From Bacteroidaceae bacterium (GTDB lineage Bacteria > Bacteroidota > Bacteroidia > Bacteroidales > Bacteroidaceae), in NCBI GenBank assembly GCA_017961145.1, contig JAGCXU010000100.1, positions 1 to 34,897 of the forward strand: 34,897 bases of DNA. The letters are read 5' to 3'. Both the position numbers and the translations under genes were made by a program. The notes below the pieces were generated by a model. That model made no database searches. It was not told the origin of the DNA and saw only the letters and a program-made list of their open reading frames with translations. Positions 17,350 to 26,244 of this stretch are shown one piece after another. The number at the start of each line of letters is the position of its first letter. Within the stretch, counting starts at the first letter, position 1.

Positions 17350-17997
17350 TTAACTGCGAATCTTCTTTTGGAAAGTTTTACAGAGATGCGAAAGGCCGCA
17401 TTTGTCGCACTTCGGACGAAGGGCTGTGCAGGTGTATCGGCCGTGAAGAATGAGCCAATGATGGGCATCGGGAATCTCTTCGGCTGTAAAAAAGCGTGTG
17501 AGCGTCTGCTCTACGGAGTAAGGAGTCTTGCACGAATCGGGCACAAGGCCTAGCCGATGGCTGACACGAAAAACGTGAGTATCGACTGCCATCCTTGCTT
17601 CGCCCCATACCACACTTAGCACCACGTTGGCTGTTTTGCGGCCAACTCCTGGAAGTTCGGTCAGTTGCTTCAGGTCTTGAGGCACCTCTCCTCCGTACTT
17701 TTCCCAAAGCATTCGAGCCATTTCTGCAAGGTGTTTGGCCTTGTTGTTAGGGTAGGAGACGGAACTTATATAGGAATAGAGGACTTCGGGACTGGCCAAA
17801 GCCATCGCCTCGGCATTAGGATAGTCCTCGAAGAGCTTGGGTGTGACCTGATTGATGCGTTTGTCCGTACATTGAGCACTCAAGATGACGGCCACGAGCA
17901 ACTGGAAAGGATCGTTGTAATGGAGTTCCGTCTTGGCTTCCGGCATTGCCTGCCGAAAGTAAGCCGAAACTTCGCTGTAGAGCTGTTTGCGTGTCAT
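17350..17997 (-). CDS. nth: Endonuclease III (DNA glycosylase / AP lyase)
   Basis: This 215-residue base-excision repair enzyme removes oxidised pyrimidines. The helix-hairpin-helix motif LPGVGRKTANVVL (115-127) carries the catalytic lysine K121. The catalytic aspartate is D139 in VDTHVFRVS. The C-terminal [4Fe-4S] ligands C190, C197, C200 and C206 follow the canonical C-x6-C-x2-C-x5-C spacing. The length is normal for the family. No obvious promoter motif was found upstream, where a 22-bp repeat array ends about 30 bp before the ATG. It may be transcribed from within the array region or by readthrough. Confidence 0.97.
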   Translation of the reverse strand: MTRKQLYSEVSAYFRQAMPEAKTELHYNDPFQLLVAVILSAQCTDKRINQVTPKLFEDYPNAEAMALASPEVLYSYISSVSYPNNKAKHLAEMARMLWEKYGGEVPQDLKQLTELPGVGRKTANVVLSVVWGEARMAVDTHVFRVSHRLGLVPDSCKTPYSVEQTLTRFFTAEEIPDAHHWLILHGRYTCTALRPKCDKCGLSHLCKTFQKKIRS

Positions 17998-18026
17998 CTT
18001 TTATCCTTTCCCTTGTTGTTCCGAAA

Positions 18027-18114
18027 AACGACTGCAGTGATGTTGGCAAACGTCACACTAGTAAATTGCAAACGTCACACTAGTAAATCGCCAACGTCAA
18101 ACGTGATGTTTTGC
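18027..18114. repeat. 22-bp degenerate tandem repeat array, copy 3 (4 units)
   Basis: Units start at 18027, 18049, 18071 and 18093 with an exact 22-bp step, in the same orientation as copy 1 (for example AACGTCACACTAGTAAATC). The first unit closely resembles unit 3 of copy 1 (AACGACT start, GTGA centre). The array fills most of the gap between the end of the GH43 gene and the start of nth. Confidence 0.85.
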
Positions 18115-18142
18115 TTTTAACCACGTTATGTTTTCAGACCAC

Positions 18143-19126
18143 CTATTTCTTGATTTTACTTTTCTTTACTCCCTCGAACGTCATCTTCACGGGTTGGATG
18201 GTTCCGTCCTCATTGAAGACGAGTTTGTCGATACATGTAACGCGGTGATTTCCATCGCGTTCCTCAAGCGGACGACGATGGTAGATGATGTAGTATTCAT
18301 CCTTTCCAGGCACTTGAATCACGCTGTGATGACCTGCTCCACGAGCGATACTCTCGTCTCTCTGCAGTATCTTGCCCTTGAGTTCGAAGGGGCCGAAGGG
18401 AGTGTCGCTAATTGCGTAAGCCACGCAATAGTCGGGACCAGTCCAACCACCTTGGCTCCACATGAAATAGTACTTGCCGTTTCGCTTCAACATGAAAGGT
18501 CCTTCGACGTATTCTCGGCTGGGAGTAATCTCGTGGAACTTCTGTCCGTCTTCCCAAGGAACGATGGAAAGGAGGTCAGGACTCAGCTTGCAGACGTTAC
18601 AATGACGCCAGCCTCCGTAGAACATATAGTACTGTCCGTCATCATCACGGAAGACGAATTGGTCGATAGGCTGTGCTCCATTCACGATTTCGTTGATGAG
18701 CGGCTTGCCGAGAGCGTCTTTGTAAGGGCCTTCAGGCTTGTCGCTGACGGCCACTCCGATGCCTCCAATCTCACCTTCATGCACGTCGTTTCCACCAAAG
18801 AAAAGGTAGAACTTATTGTTTGCTTCGATGATTGCTGGAGCCCAAAGCGCTCTCCTCAGCCAAGGAATATTGTCCTTTGTGATGACATTCTCGTGCTTCG
18901 TCCAGTTCACAAGGTCTTTGCTCGAGAAGGCATCGAAGTGCAACTGCTCGTCGTAGGGAGCACTAAAAGTGGGGAATACCCAGTACTTTCCGTCGAGGAC
19001 GGCTCCTTCGGGATCGGCATACCAACCCTGGAAGATGGGATTTCCACTTGTCTTTTTCTTCTTGGCATCAGCCGTTCCGATGATGCAGCCCAGCGAAAGG
19101 GCGAGGAGGAGAACTTTGTATTTCAT
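18143..19126 (-). CDS. Secreted glycoside hydrolase family 43-like enzyme
   Basis: This 327-residue protein has a signal peptide (about 1-21, cleaved near ADA). GH43 enzymes are five-bladed beta-propellers that act on arabinose-, xylose- or galactose-containing glycans by inversion. The three expected acids are visible: D38 in WYADPEGAV (base), D155 in QPIDQFVF (pKa modulator) and E208 in YVEGPFMLKRNGKYYFMWS (acid). The propeller repeats DGQYYMFYGG and DEYYIIYHRRP also match. It is the last gene of the series beginning at the MacB-like permease, 18 bp after the unknown secreted protein. No SusC/D-type uptake genes are nearby. The substrate is unassigned. Confidence 0.88.
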   Translation of the reverse strand: MKYKVLLLALSLGCIIGTADAKKKKTSGNPIFQGWYADPEGAVLDGKYWVFPTFSAPYDEQLHFDAFSSKDLVNWTKHENVITKDNIPWLRRALWAPAIIEANNKFYLFFGGNDVHEGEIGGIGVAVSDKPEGPYKDALGKPLINEIVNGAQPIDQFVFRDDDGQYYMFYGGWRHCNVCKLSPDLLSIVPWEDGQKFHEITPSREYVEGPFMLKRNGKYYFMWSQGGWTGPDYCVAYAISDTPFGPFELKGKILQRDESIARGAGHHSVIQVPGKDEYYIIYHRRPLEERDGNHRVTCIDKLVFNEDGTIQPVKMTFEGVKKSKIKK

Positions 19127-19144
19127 AGTTAAAAGTGTTTTGTC

Positions 19145-19849
19145 TTAATCGATGATTCCTGCTTTTTCCAGAATGGGAATGATGCGGCTTGCAAGCCTGC
19201 GTTTTTTCTTGTCTTTCTCGGCATAATAGGCGTTGTGCAGTTCGATGAGATTGCGGCTCAGCAGCAACTTGTCCATCATTGGGTCGTCAAACCTCTTAAT
19301 GTCGAAGTGCCCTTTCTCATTGGCTCCGGAGGTAATGAGGTAGCAGACTTTGTTCTTGAGTAGCTTGTTTGCAGACACGGCACCCTCGATGCCTCCTGCT
19401 ACTGCGGCCCCAGCCATGCCAAATAATATTCCTGCTGCCAAAGCAGCTCCAGCAGCTTCAGATTGCTCATTTTGAGCTTCCTTGCCTGCCAATATGCCCG
19501 TAAGCAGCAGGTTGTGCTCTCCGATTCGAGCGGCTTTGCAGTAGCCTTTGCCCAGCTTCGTCTTTTCGAATCGCAGGTTGCGACTGTTCACATAGAGCGT
19601 GTCGGCTTGCATCACAACGAAGGCCGTATTAAGGAGCCTGTCGGTATATTCGTCTCCAGTCTTCAGCTTGTAATTGCTGACGCCCCACATAATCTGGTGT
19701 CCTTTGCTGTGAATGGTGCAATAGACGGTGTCCAAGTCAATCCATTTGTCAGCGAGGAAGTCCTCGTAGGACTTGCAGTATTGGCATTTGCCGCATACGG
19801 AAACGGTCGCCATAAGCAGCAGAGCCAAAGTCAAAACTGTCTGTTTCAT
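19145..19849 (-). CDS. Secreted protein of unknown function with a glycine-zipper segment
   Basis: This 234-residue protein has a signal peptide (MKQTVLTLALLLMATVSVCG) followed by a short CQYC motif. A central Gly/Ala-rich hydrophobic stretch (about 133-159, AAGAALAAGILFGMAGAAVA) looks like a glycine zipper and could insert in a membrane. The C-terminus is basic and helical. It lies between a DUF4468 gene and GH43 with gaps of about 18-19 bp, so it is probably in the same operon and may act with the DUF4468 protein at the envelope. I do not recognise a named family with confidence. Confidence 0.65.
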   Translation of the reverse strand: MKQTVLTLALLLMATVSVCGKCQYCKSYEDFLADKWIDLDTVYCTIHSKGHQIMWGVSNYKLKTGDEYTDRLLNTAFVVMQADTLYVNSRNLRFEKTKLGKGYCKAARIGEHNLLLTGILAGKEAQNEQSEAAGAALAAGILFGMAGAAVAGGIEGAVSANKLLKNKVCYLITSGANEKGHFDIKRFDDPMMDKLLLSRNLIELHNAYYAEKDKKKRRLASRIIPILEKAGIID

Positions 19850-19868
19850 AACTCGTTGTAAATTCGTC

Positions 19869-20528
19869 TTATTCCTCTACGATACCTTTTCTCTTCTTCG
19901 TCAAAACCTGCTCCTCGACTTCCATAGTGGAGAGGGCATCCATGAAGCCTTCGAAGATTTCCTGGGTGCGGTCCACCGTCTTCCTGCGGAACTTGCCGCT
20001 GCGAGGATAGAGCTTCGTGCCTTTCTTGTTGACAGCCACCTTGTCAGTAATCCACTCCTCGGCTTTGTAGGGAATGCCGTTCTTGCCTTCCATGTTCTCA
20101 TTATAGTAATATGAGATTTGTGTGATGGTAAGGCTGACCTTATTTCCTTTGACGTTGGCACTCAGCAGATAGCGGAAACGGGTACGGTCAAGCTGAAGGA
20201 ACGTCACTTTGTTGAAGACCATGTATTCCTCGATGCGGGCCACAATGTTACCTTGCACTTTCTCTTCGGAGATGATGCGAGTGTAGGGCAGCGACGGGTC
20301 GTGGATGGCGTTGCCGATCAAAGAGTTCTTGATGTAGGCAAGCATGATGTCGTAGATCTGCTGCTCGTTCTTGTCTGTGACGCTAAAGGCCTTTTGGAAG
20401 GTGACGACACCATCCACTTCGGGAACTGCGCCAAGCAGATACTTGGGATCTTTCATGTAATCTCTCTTTCCTGCCATAAGGAAAAGAGGCAAGCACAGAA
20501 GTGCTGCAAAAATAATGCTCTTTTTCAT
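19869..20528 (-). CDS. DUF4468-type secreted protein (TBP-like fold)
   Basis: This 219-residue protein has a signal peptide (MKKSIIFAALLCLPLFLMAG). The pattern VPEVDGVVTFQKAFSVTDKNEQQIYDIML, then ISEEKVQGNIVARIEEYMVF and later YRYLLSANVKGNKVSLTITQISYYY, matches the Bacteroidetes DUF4468 family, predicted to adopt a TBP-like fold. Its function is unknown, and it probably resides in the periplasm. It sits 18 bp after the MacB-like permease and 19 bp before another secreted unknown, which suggests cotranscription with the efflux system. Confidence 0.75.
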   Translation of the reverse strand: MKKSIIFAALLCLPLFLMAGKRDYMKDPKYLLGAVPEVDGVVTFQKAFSVTDKNEQQIYDIMLAYIKNSLIGNAIHDPSLPYTRIISEEKVQGNIVARIEEYMVFNKVTFLQLDRTRFRYLLSANVKGNKVSLTITQISYYYNENMEGKNGIPYKAEEWITDKVAVNKKGTKLYPRSGKFRRKTVDRTQEIFEGFMDALSTMEVEEQVLTKKRKGIVEE

Positions 20529-20546
20529 TGTATGTGATTTTAATGT

Positions 20547-21770
20547 TTATTCGTATCTTATTGCTTCAATCGGGTCCATGAGTGCTGCTTTTCTGGCGGG
20601 AACATAGCCAAAGAAGATGCCGATGAAGGCACAGATGCAGAAGCTGAGACCCACGCTCCAAAGGGGCACGCTGCTTGGCAACATGAAGACATTGCTTGCC
20701 AGCCAGCTTCCTCCATACCCGAGAGCCACACCAAGTAGGGCTCCCGTAAGCGATATCATGACACTTTCGATGAGGAACTGACTCATGATATCTATGCCTC
20801 GAGCACCAACGCTCATGCGCAAACCTATCTCTTTTGTTCGCTCGGTTACGCTCACCAACATGATGTTCATGATGCCTATACCTGCCACGAGAAGCGAGAA
20901 TGCGGCTGCCACAACAAGTATGAGGGTGATGGTATCCATTGTGGTGGACATCGTTTCCATCCATTCTGCTTGGGAACGAATGGTGAAGTCGTCGTCGGCA
21001 TCATCCTTGAGCTTGTGGTTGCGTCGCAGTATCTGAGTCACTTCCTCAATAGCGTCGTCGCTCAACTCTTCTGCCAAAGCGCTCATCACGATGCTGCTGA
21101 AGAAGGTCTGGGCGGCAATGCGTTTCATGACTGTAGTGTAGGGCGCAATCATTACATTGTCTTGATCCATGCCCCAGCTATTGTAGCCTTTCGACTTCAA
21201 CACGCCGACTATGCGGAAAGGAATGCTTTTGAAGCGGATCACTTTGCCAACGCAATCGGCATCTTCGCTGCCGAACAGTTCCTTGACAATCGTGGTTCCC
21301 ACGACGCAAACCTTGGCGCTCTTCATCACATCCTCTTCCGTGAAGCAATCGCCACTCTTGATGTCCCAAAGCTTGATGGTCATGTAGTCAGGACTCTCGC
21401 CATACATCGTGCTATTCGTATTCTTGGAGCCATAGATGACTTGGCCGCCGCTGGTCACTTCCGGACTGACGTGAGTGATGAGGGTTGCCTCGTCGAGAAT
21501 GCTCTCGTAATCTGCCTGCTTGAGTGTCTGCATGGCAGATGGGTCCAGACGAACGCCACCTCGCATCTCGCCGCCAGGTCGTATGGTAAGCAGATTGGTG
21601 CCCATCTTGCTCAAGTCTTCGCGGATGCTTTGCTTAGAGCCCTGTCCGATAGCCATCATGATGATGACCGCTGCCACACCGATGATGATGCCAAGCATGC
21701 TCAGGAAGGAGCGGAACTTGTTGCTCATAATGGCAGTCATGGCGACTTTCAATAGGTTCTTTATGCTCAT
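20547..21770 (-). CDS. MacB/FtsX-type ABC transporter permease
   Basis: This 407-residue inner-membrane protein has the MacB-permease layout. There is one N-terminal helix (SMLGIIIGVAAVIIMMAIGQG, about 24-44), then a large periplasmic domain of about 230 residues (MacB-PCD type), then three C-terminal helices. The conserved MLVSVTERTKEIGLRMSVGA segment contacts the ATPase. In E. coli MacB the ATPase is fused to the permease; here it is a separate upstream gene, as is common in Bacteroidetes. The complex drives export of substrates from the periplasm through the TolC-like duct by mechanotransmission. A 128-bp gap containing a 22-bp repeat array separates it from the ATPase gene. Confidence 0.9.
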   Translation of the reverse strand: MSIKNLLKVAMTAIMSNKFRSFLSMLGIIIGVAAVIIMMAIGQGSKQSIREDLSKMGTNLLTIRPGGEMRGGVRLDPSAMQTLKQADYESILDEATLITHVSPEVTSGGQVIYGSKNTNSTMYGESPDYMTIKLWDIKSGDCFTEEDVMKSAKVCVVGTTIVKELFGSEDADCVGKVIRFKSIPFRIVGVLKSKGYNSWGMDQDNVMIAPYTTVMKRIAAQTFFSSIVMSALAEELSDDAIEEVTQILRRNHKLKDDADDDFTIRSQAEWMETMSTTMDTITLILVVAAAFSLLVAGIGIMNIMLVSVTERTKEIGLRMSVGARGIDIMSQFLIESVMISLTGALLGVALGYGGSWLASNVFMLPSSVPLWSVGLSFCICAFIGIFFGYVPARKAALMDPIEAIRYE

Positions 21771-21794
21771 TTCTTGTCTTGTGGTTTGTCGTTT

Positions 21795-21882
21795 AACGTG
21801 CCTTGTTCTTTGCTTTTACATGTATGTGCAATTGCATTTACATGTACGTGCAATTGCATCTACATGTACGTGCAATCAACTT
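21795..21882. repeat. 22-bp tandem repeat array, copy 4 (divergent palindromic units), inside the MacAB operon
   Basis: Units start at 21795, 21817, 21839 and 21861 with an exact 22-bp step. Three units contain two palindromes, TACATGTA and TGCAATTGCA, whose centres are 11 bp apart. The first unit is different and begins AACGTGCCTTGTTCT. The 13-base word CGTGCCTTGTTCT recurs at the edge of copy 6 (34526-34538), which ties this array to the family. Confidence 0.8.
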
Positions 21883-21898
21883 GTCGTGTTTCGCTGGG

Positions 21899-22657
21899 TC
21901 AGTCATCGTTCGTTTTTGGCAATGCTGCCAGCGCTTCTCTGGCATCGAGGATGTTTGTGTTCTCCTTGTCGTCGTATATCTTGCCGTCGCGAAGCATGAT
22001 GTTGCGGCTACTGTATTGCGCTATCTCAGGATTGTGAGTGACGAAGATGATGGTTCGACCTTGCCTGTGCAACTCTTGGAAGAGGCACAGAATCTCGAAC
22101 GAGGTGTGTGTGTCGAGGTTACCTGTCGCTTCGTCGGCAAGGATGACGGCTGGATTGTTCACCAACGCCCTTGCAATGGCGACTCGCTGCATCTGTCCGC
22201 CTGACATCTGATTGCTTTTGTGGTCGAGTCGGTCACCAAGTCCCACTGCCTGCAGAGCCTTGATGGCTGCCTCTCTGCGCTGACGGGAATTGTATGTCTT
22301 GTTGTACATCAAGGGCAACTCTACGTTCTCGACGGCAGTTGTTTTGGCAAGCAAGTTGTAGCTCTGGAAGATGAATCCTATCTTGCGATTGCGGAGGATG
22401 GCACGTTCGCTACGTCTCATCTTGCGGACAGGCACACCATCCAGGATGTACTCTCCGCTGGTAGGTGTGTCGAGACAGCCAAGCTGGTTGAGCAACGTGC
22501 TCTTGCCAGAGCCCGATGTACCCATGATGGTGACGAACTCGCCTTCGTGTATCTTGAAGCTGACACCTCGAAGCGCCTTCACCACCTCGCTGCCTACATG
22601 GAAGTCGCGACGAACATCCTGCAGTTCGATGACTACCTTTCTGTCGTTCTTCTCCAT
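21899..22657 (-). CDS. MacB/LolD-type ABC transporter ATP-binding protein
   Basis: This 252-residue cytoplasmic ATPase has all motifs intact: Walker A GTSGSGKST (46-54), Q-loop Q98, signature MSGGQMQRVAIARAL (151-165), Walker B VILADEATGNLD (171-182) and H-loop H208. The closest functional class is MacB/LolD-type exporters that pair with an FtsX-like permease. Its ATG shares one base with the stop of the adaptor gene (TAATG), so the two are translationally coupled. A C-terminal tail of about 25 residues follows the nucleotide domain without a recognised motif. Confidence 0.94.
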   Translation of the reverse strand: MEKNDRKVVIELQDVRRDFHVGSEVVKALRGVSFKIHEGEFVTIMGTSGSGKSTLLNQLGCLDTPTSGEYILDGVPVRKMRRSERAILRNRKIGFIFQSYNLLAKTTAVENVELPLMYNKTYNSRQRREAAIKALQAVGLGDRLDHKSNQMSGGQMQRVAIARALVNNPAVILADEATGNLDTHTSFEILCLFQELHRQGRTIIFVTHNPEIAQYSSRNIMLRDGKIYDDKENTNILDAREALAALPKTNDD

Positions 22658-23838
22658 TATTGCTTCTTCTTGTCTTTGTCCTTATCTTGATTTCTATTCC
22701 TTGGTCTTGGCATGAAGGGATTGGTGTTCTGCTGTCCTGCTTCGATGTCCGGCATGTTAGCCTCCACGTCGATAATGATCTTCGTGCCAGCAGTCAAGCC
22801 ACTCGTCACCTGCGTCAGCGTGCCATTTGTGACACCTGTCTGCACGGCAATGGCTTTGAGGTTAGGACCTTCCTTTGTCCATACCTTTATGGGACTCTCG
22901 ACATCTGTTATCGTTTCGCCATCGTTGAGCATAGCTTCGCTTGGCTTGAAGCGGAGAGCCTTGCTGGGGATAGCGAGCACGCCAGGCATCTCGAGGGTGT
23001 AGATGTTGACGTTTGCCGTAAGACCTGGCTTGAGTTTGAGGTCTTGATTGGGAGCGCTGATGACGACCTCGTAAGTCACAACGTTGCTCTCTGTCGTGGG
23101 TTGCTGACGAACCTGAGTGACGGCTCCTTCGAAAGTGTCGTTGGGGAAAGCGTCAACAGTAAAGCTGACACGCTGTCCTTCCCTCACTTCGCCTATGTCT
23201 GCTTCATCGACATCGGCAATTACACGCATATCGGTCAAGTCCTTAGCAATCGTGAAGAGGGTAGGTGTGTTGAAGCTCGAAGCAACGGTTTGCCCTTCTT
23301 CCACTTCTTTCTTCAGTACCACGCCATCGATAGGGCTTGTGATGGTGGCATAGCCAAGATTGGTCTGTGCTTTCTTGACGCTTTCCTTCTGGTGTGTTAC
23401 GGTTTGCTGCGCCTTGATGTATGACAGGCGAGCCTGTTCATAGTCATTAGCAGAGATGAGCCCTTTGTCGTAGAGAGCCTTGAAGCGTTCGTAGTTGGTT
23501 TTCTGATAGTCGAGTTCGCTTTGTGAGCTCTTCAAGTTGGCCTGAGCACTACTCAACTCGCTGATAAGGTTGGTACGGTCAAGCTCGGCAATGATTTGGC
23601 CAGCCTTGACAACGCTGTTATAGTCAACATAAAGCTTGCTGACAATACCGCTGACCTGTGTGCCGACATCGACACTCGTTACAGGTTCGATGGTACCTGT
23701 CGCCGTTACACTTGTGACGACGTCTTGGACTGCTGCTTCTGCCTCGATATAGGTGAAGTCTATCTTCTTGCCGCAACTGCTCACGATGGCTGTCGCTACA
23801 ATCAGCATTGCTGCTTTGATGAATGTGTGAGTTCTCAT
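22657..23838 (-). CDS. MacA-type periplasmic adaptor lipoprotein
   Basis: This 393-residue membrane fusion protein has a lipoprotein signal (VATAIVSSC; lipidated Cys22). The biotinyl-lipoyl half GTQVSGIVSKLYVDYNSVVKAGQIIAELD, a coiled-coil hairpin (about 95-160), the returning half ATITSPIDGVVLKKEVEEGQTV and the barrel domain VDEADIGEVREGQRVSFTVDAFP match MacA. It links the MacB-like ATPase/permease to the TolC-like duct. The C-terminus is rich in Lys, Asp, Asn and Arg. It overlaps the ATPase gene by one base and follows the TolC-like gene by 35 bp. Confidence 0.92.
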   Translation of the reverse strand: MRTHTFIKAAMLIVATAIVSSCGKKIDFTYIEAEAAVQDVVTSVTATGTIEPVTSVDVGTQVSGIVSKLYVDYNSVVKAGQIIAELDRTNLISELSSAQANLKSSQSELDYQKTNYERFKALYDKGLISANDYEQARLSYIKAQQTVTHQKESVKKAQTNLGYATITSPIDGVVLKKEVEEGQTVASSFNTPTLFTIAKDLTDMRVIADVDEADIGEVREGQRVSFTVDAFPNDTFEGAVTQVRQQPTTESNVVTYEVVISAPNQDLKLKPGLTANVNIYTLEMPGVLAIPSKALRFKPSEAMLNDGETITDVESPIKVWTKEGPNLKAIAVQTGVTNGTLTQVTSGLTAGTKIIIDVEANMPDIEAGQQNTNPFMPRPRNRNQDKDKDKKKQ

Positions 23839-23873
23839 ATTATATTATGGTATATATTATATAATGTGTACTT

Positions 23874-25205
23874 TTAGAGTTCGATTTTCTCTCCTGTATA
23901 GAATTTGAGGAGTTGAATGTTGAGCAAAGCCGTGTACTTGCTCTGGAGCAAGTCTTGCTCTGCGCTGATAACGTTGTCGCGACCTTGCAACACATCGACG
24001 GTATTCTTCAAGCCATGATGGAATTGTTCGTTAAGCAATTCATAGCTTGCTTCCTGACTCTTGACGCGAGCCTTGGCAGCGAGGTAGTTCTGCTGACCGC
24101 TGTTAGCATTGAGCCAGTATTGTTCGATGGTGCTTGAGAGGGTGTTCTTCTTGTCTTGCAGGTCAAGTTTCGAGGAGAGTTGTTGCAGTTTAGCATTCTT
24201 GACGTTCGACAGATTGCGTCGATTGTCGAAAATAGGAACACTAAAGTTAAGTCCGGCACTCATGTTGAGATTGGTCTTCATCTGTTCGCCCCAGCCGTTC
24301 TTACTGCCGCTGGAGTGATTGCTTCCCAGGCTTGCACTAGCTCCAATGGTTGGATAGAAGCCACGCTTTGCGATATCCAGTTGCATATTGGCAGCTTCGA
24401 TGCTCAGTTCGGCACTCTTTATTTCCGGACGTTTCTCGAGGGCTTTTGCATAAGCTTCTTGAGCGCTTGGGACGAGAGCGAGCACTTGTTCGTCGGATGG
24501 AATGTTGCCAGCCACATCGAAAGGAGTGTTGAGATCAAGTTCGAGGAGTGCTTTGAGTTGGCGTATGTAGTTGGCAAGCTGCGTCTCACTATTGACCACA
24601 GAATACTGAGCACTACTCAATTGTGCCTCGAGTTGCACGACATCTGCCTTTGCCATCTGTCCCTGATTCATCATTTCCACACCCCTGTCATATTGGCTTT
24701 GAGCGGTAGTGAGGAGTTGTTCGTTGACCTTCTTGGCTTCCTTCGTGTACATGATTTGCACATAAAGTTGTGCAATCTGCTCCTGAATGGTAAGCTCGCT
24801 TTGTTCAGTCGTAAGGGCTGTGATGCGATTTTCCAGTTCCTGAGCCTTGATGTTCTTGTAGTTGATGCCGCCGTTCCATAGTGTGACATTGGCATTCAGG
24901 CCGTAAGTGCCTTGGTAGGTAACGTTGCTGCGAGTGCTCGTCACTTGGTCGCCTTGCACGACATTGATGACTTCTGTGAACGGGCGATAGCCTAAGCCTT
25001 GGTTCGTACTGAAACTGAGGCTTGGAAAGAGTGCGCCTTTGTCTTGCCACAGATTAACTTCGCCACGTTCCTCGCTGATGCGATTCTTTTGAACCTGAAT
25101 GTTGTGTTTCAACGCATAGTCCAAGCAGTCCTGCAACGTCCATACTTGTTGGGCAGAAGCATTCCCGGTGAAAAGCATCAAAAGGAATAATAATCTAATT
25201 TTCAT
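23874..25205 (-). CDS. TolC-like outer-membrane efflux protein
   Basis: This 443-residue protein has a signal peptide (MKIRLLFLLMLFTGNASA) and no lipobox Cys. WTLQDCLDYALKHNIQVQ after the signal is the standard opening of TolC-family proteins. Two helical repeats with long amphipathic coiled coils (about 150-200 and 360-420) are visible, consistent with the duplicated barrel/tunnel fold. It provides the outer-membrane duct for the MacA/MacB-type pump that follows. It starts 4 bp after the glycosyltransferase stop codon, which implies coupled translation. Confidence 0.92.
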   Translation of the reverse strand: MKIRLLFLLMLFTGNASAQQVWTLQDCLDYALKHNIQVQKNRISEERGEVNLWQDKGALFPSLSFSTNQGLGYRPFTEVINVVQGDQVTSTRSNVTYQGTYGLNANVTLWNGGINYKNIKAQELENRITALTTEQSELTIQEQIAQLYVQIMYTKEAKKVNEQLLTTAQSQYDRGVEMMNQGQMAKADVVQLEAQLSSAQYSVVNSETQLANYIRQLKALLELDLNTPFDVAGNIPSDEQVLALVPSAQEAYAKALEKRPEIKSAELSIEAANMQLDIAKRGFYPTIGASASLGSNHSSGSKNGWGEQMKTNLNMSAGLNFSVPIFDNRRNLSNVKNAKLQQLSSKLDLQDKKNTLSSTIEQYWLNANSGQQNYLAAKARVKSQEASYELLNEQFHHGLKNTVDVLQGRDNVISAEQDLLQSKYTALLNIQLLKFYTGEKIEL

Positions 25206-25209
25206 ATCT

Positions 25210-26244
25210 TTAATCTTTCATTTTCTCGTTTCTCATTCTAATCTCCTTGAAAGTGTGCCGCCGTTCTCCATAGTACTCCCATAGCAGGTTGATGGGTGAG
25301 AGTATCTCTTCGTTGGGAACGATGGTTGCTGCCATGTTCTTATCTCTGTCTTCCTTGAAGTCCTTTTGTATCCGACGGAAGTCAAGATGTGCCTTTATGA
25401 CAGCTTTGCAAGCAGCCCAATGCCCCCCAACGAGGAAGTGCAGAGCAGCAGCGGCATCAAGCAACCGACGCCAATGCATTACTTTGCTGAACCTCTTCTG
25501 CGGCATGTTTTTGTAGAGGAGTAGCAAATTATTGCGGAAGTTGAGGTAAGCCTTCTGCGGACTTTCTTTTGGCAAAGTACCTCCACCAACATGATAGACC
25601 ACGCTCTCCGGAATGCAGACAATCTTGTAACCGCGACTCCTAAGCCGCCAGCAAAGGTCAATCTCCTCTTGATGAGCAAAGAAGCGGGCATCTAATCCTC
25701 CTGCTTCCAAATATACCTTTCGGCGGATGAGTAGGGCAGCTCCTGTTGCCCAAGCCACCGATGCAATCGTATCGTACTGTCCCTCATCTCGTTCAACTGT
25801 GCCAAGGATGCGACCTCGACAGAATGGAAAGCCCAACTTGTCGATGTAGCCGCCACAAGCACCGGCGTATTCCAACATTTCCGGAGCCCATTCGCACCGT
25901 ATCTTTGGCTGGCAGGCTACCACTTCGGGGTGTGCTTCCATGTAGTCGAGCATCGGCTTGAGCCAACCTTTTTCTACACGAACATCGCTATTGAGCAGCA
26001 GACAAAGGTCGCATTCCACCTCGCTGATAGCCTTGTTATATCCTTCGGCAAAGCCGTAGTTTCGGTCGAAGACGATGGTATGGATGTTAGGAAACTGTTC
26101 GGCAAGAAGCTTGAGCGAGCCGTCGCTGCTGCCATTATCGGCCACCACAACCTCTGCTTCTGGCGAGTGCTCGATTACTGTAGGCAGGAAGCGACGCAGC
26201 ATTTCCTCACCATTCCAATTCAATATGACGATGCTCAGTTTCAT
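25210..26244 (-). CDS. Family 2 glycosyltransferase
   Basis: This 344-residue enzyme starts at the ATG at 26244, which overlaps the mtaB stop (ATGA). A longer open frame with 13 extra residues would run back into mtaB and is not favoured. MKLSIVILNWNG opens the GT-A fold. VVADNGSSDGS (33-43) is the nucleotide-sugar loop. LLLNSDVRV (82-90) is at the DxD position. Later motifs (DLCWRLRSRGYKIVCIP, YHVGGGTL) match rhamnosyl/hexosyl transferases of surface glycans. It is cytoplasmic or membrane-peripheral. The last residues (RMRNEKMKD) are encoded by an AATGAGAAA-like word repeat. Donor and acceptor are not predictable. Confidence 0.87.
   Translation of the reverse strand: MKLSIVILNWNGEEMLRRFLPTVIEHSPEAEVVVADNGSSDGSLKLLAEQFPNIHTIVFDRNYGFAEGYNKAISEVECDLCLLLNSDVRVEKGWLKPMLDYMEAHPEVVACQPKIRCEWAPEMLEYAGACGGYIDKLGFPFCRGRILGTVERDEGQYDTIASVAWATGAALLIRRKVYLEAGGLDARFFAHQEEIDLCWRLRSRGYKIVCIPESVVYHVGGGTLPKESPQKAYLNFRNNLLLLYKNMPQKRFSKVMHWRRLLDAAAALHFLVGGHWAACKAVIKAHLDFRRIQKDFKEDRDKNMAATIVPNEEILSPINLLWEYYGERRHTFKEIRMRNEKMKD

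Noticed and set aside
18128..19132. Open frame antisense to the GH43 gene, complete across it
   Set aside because: The GH43 frame has signal peptide and catalytic residues; the antisense frame has none.
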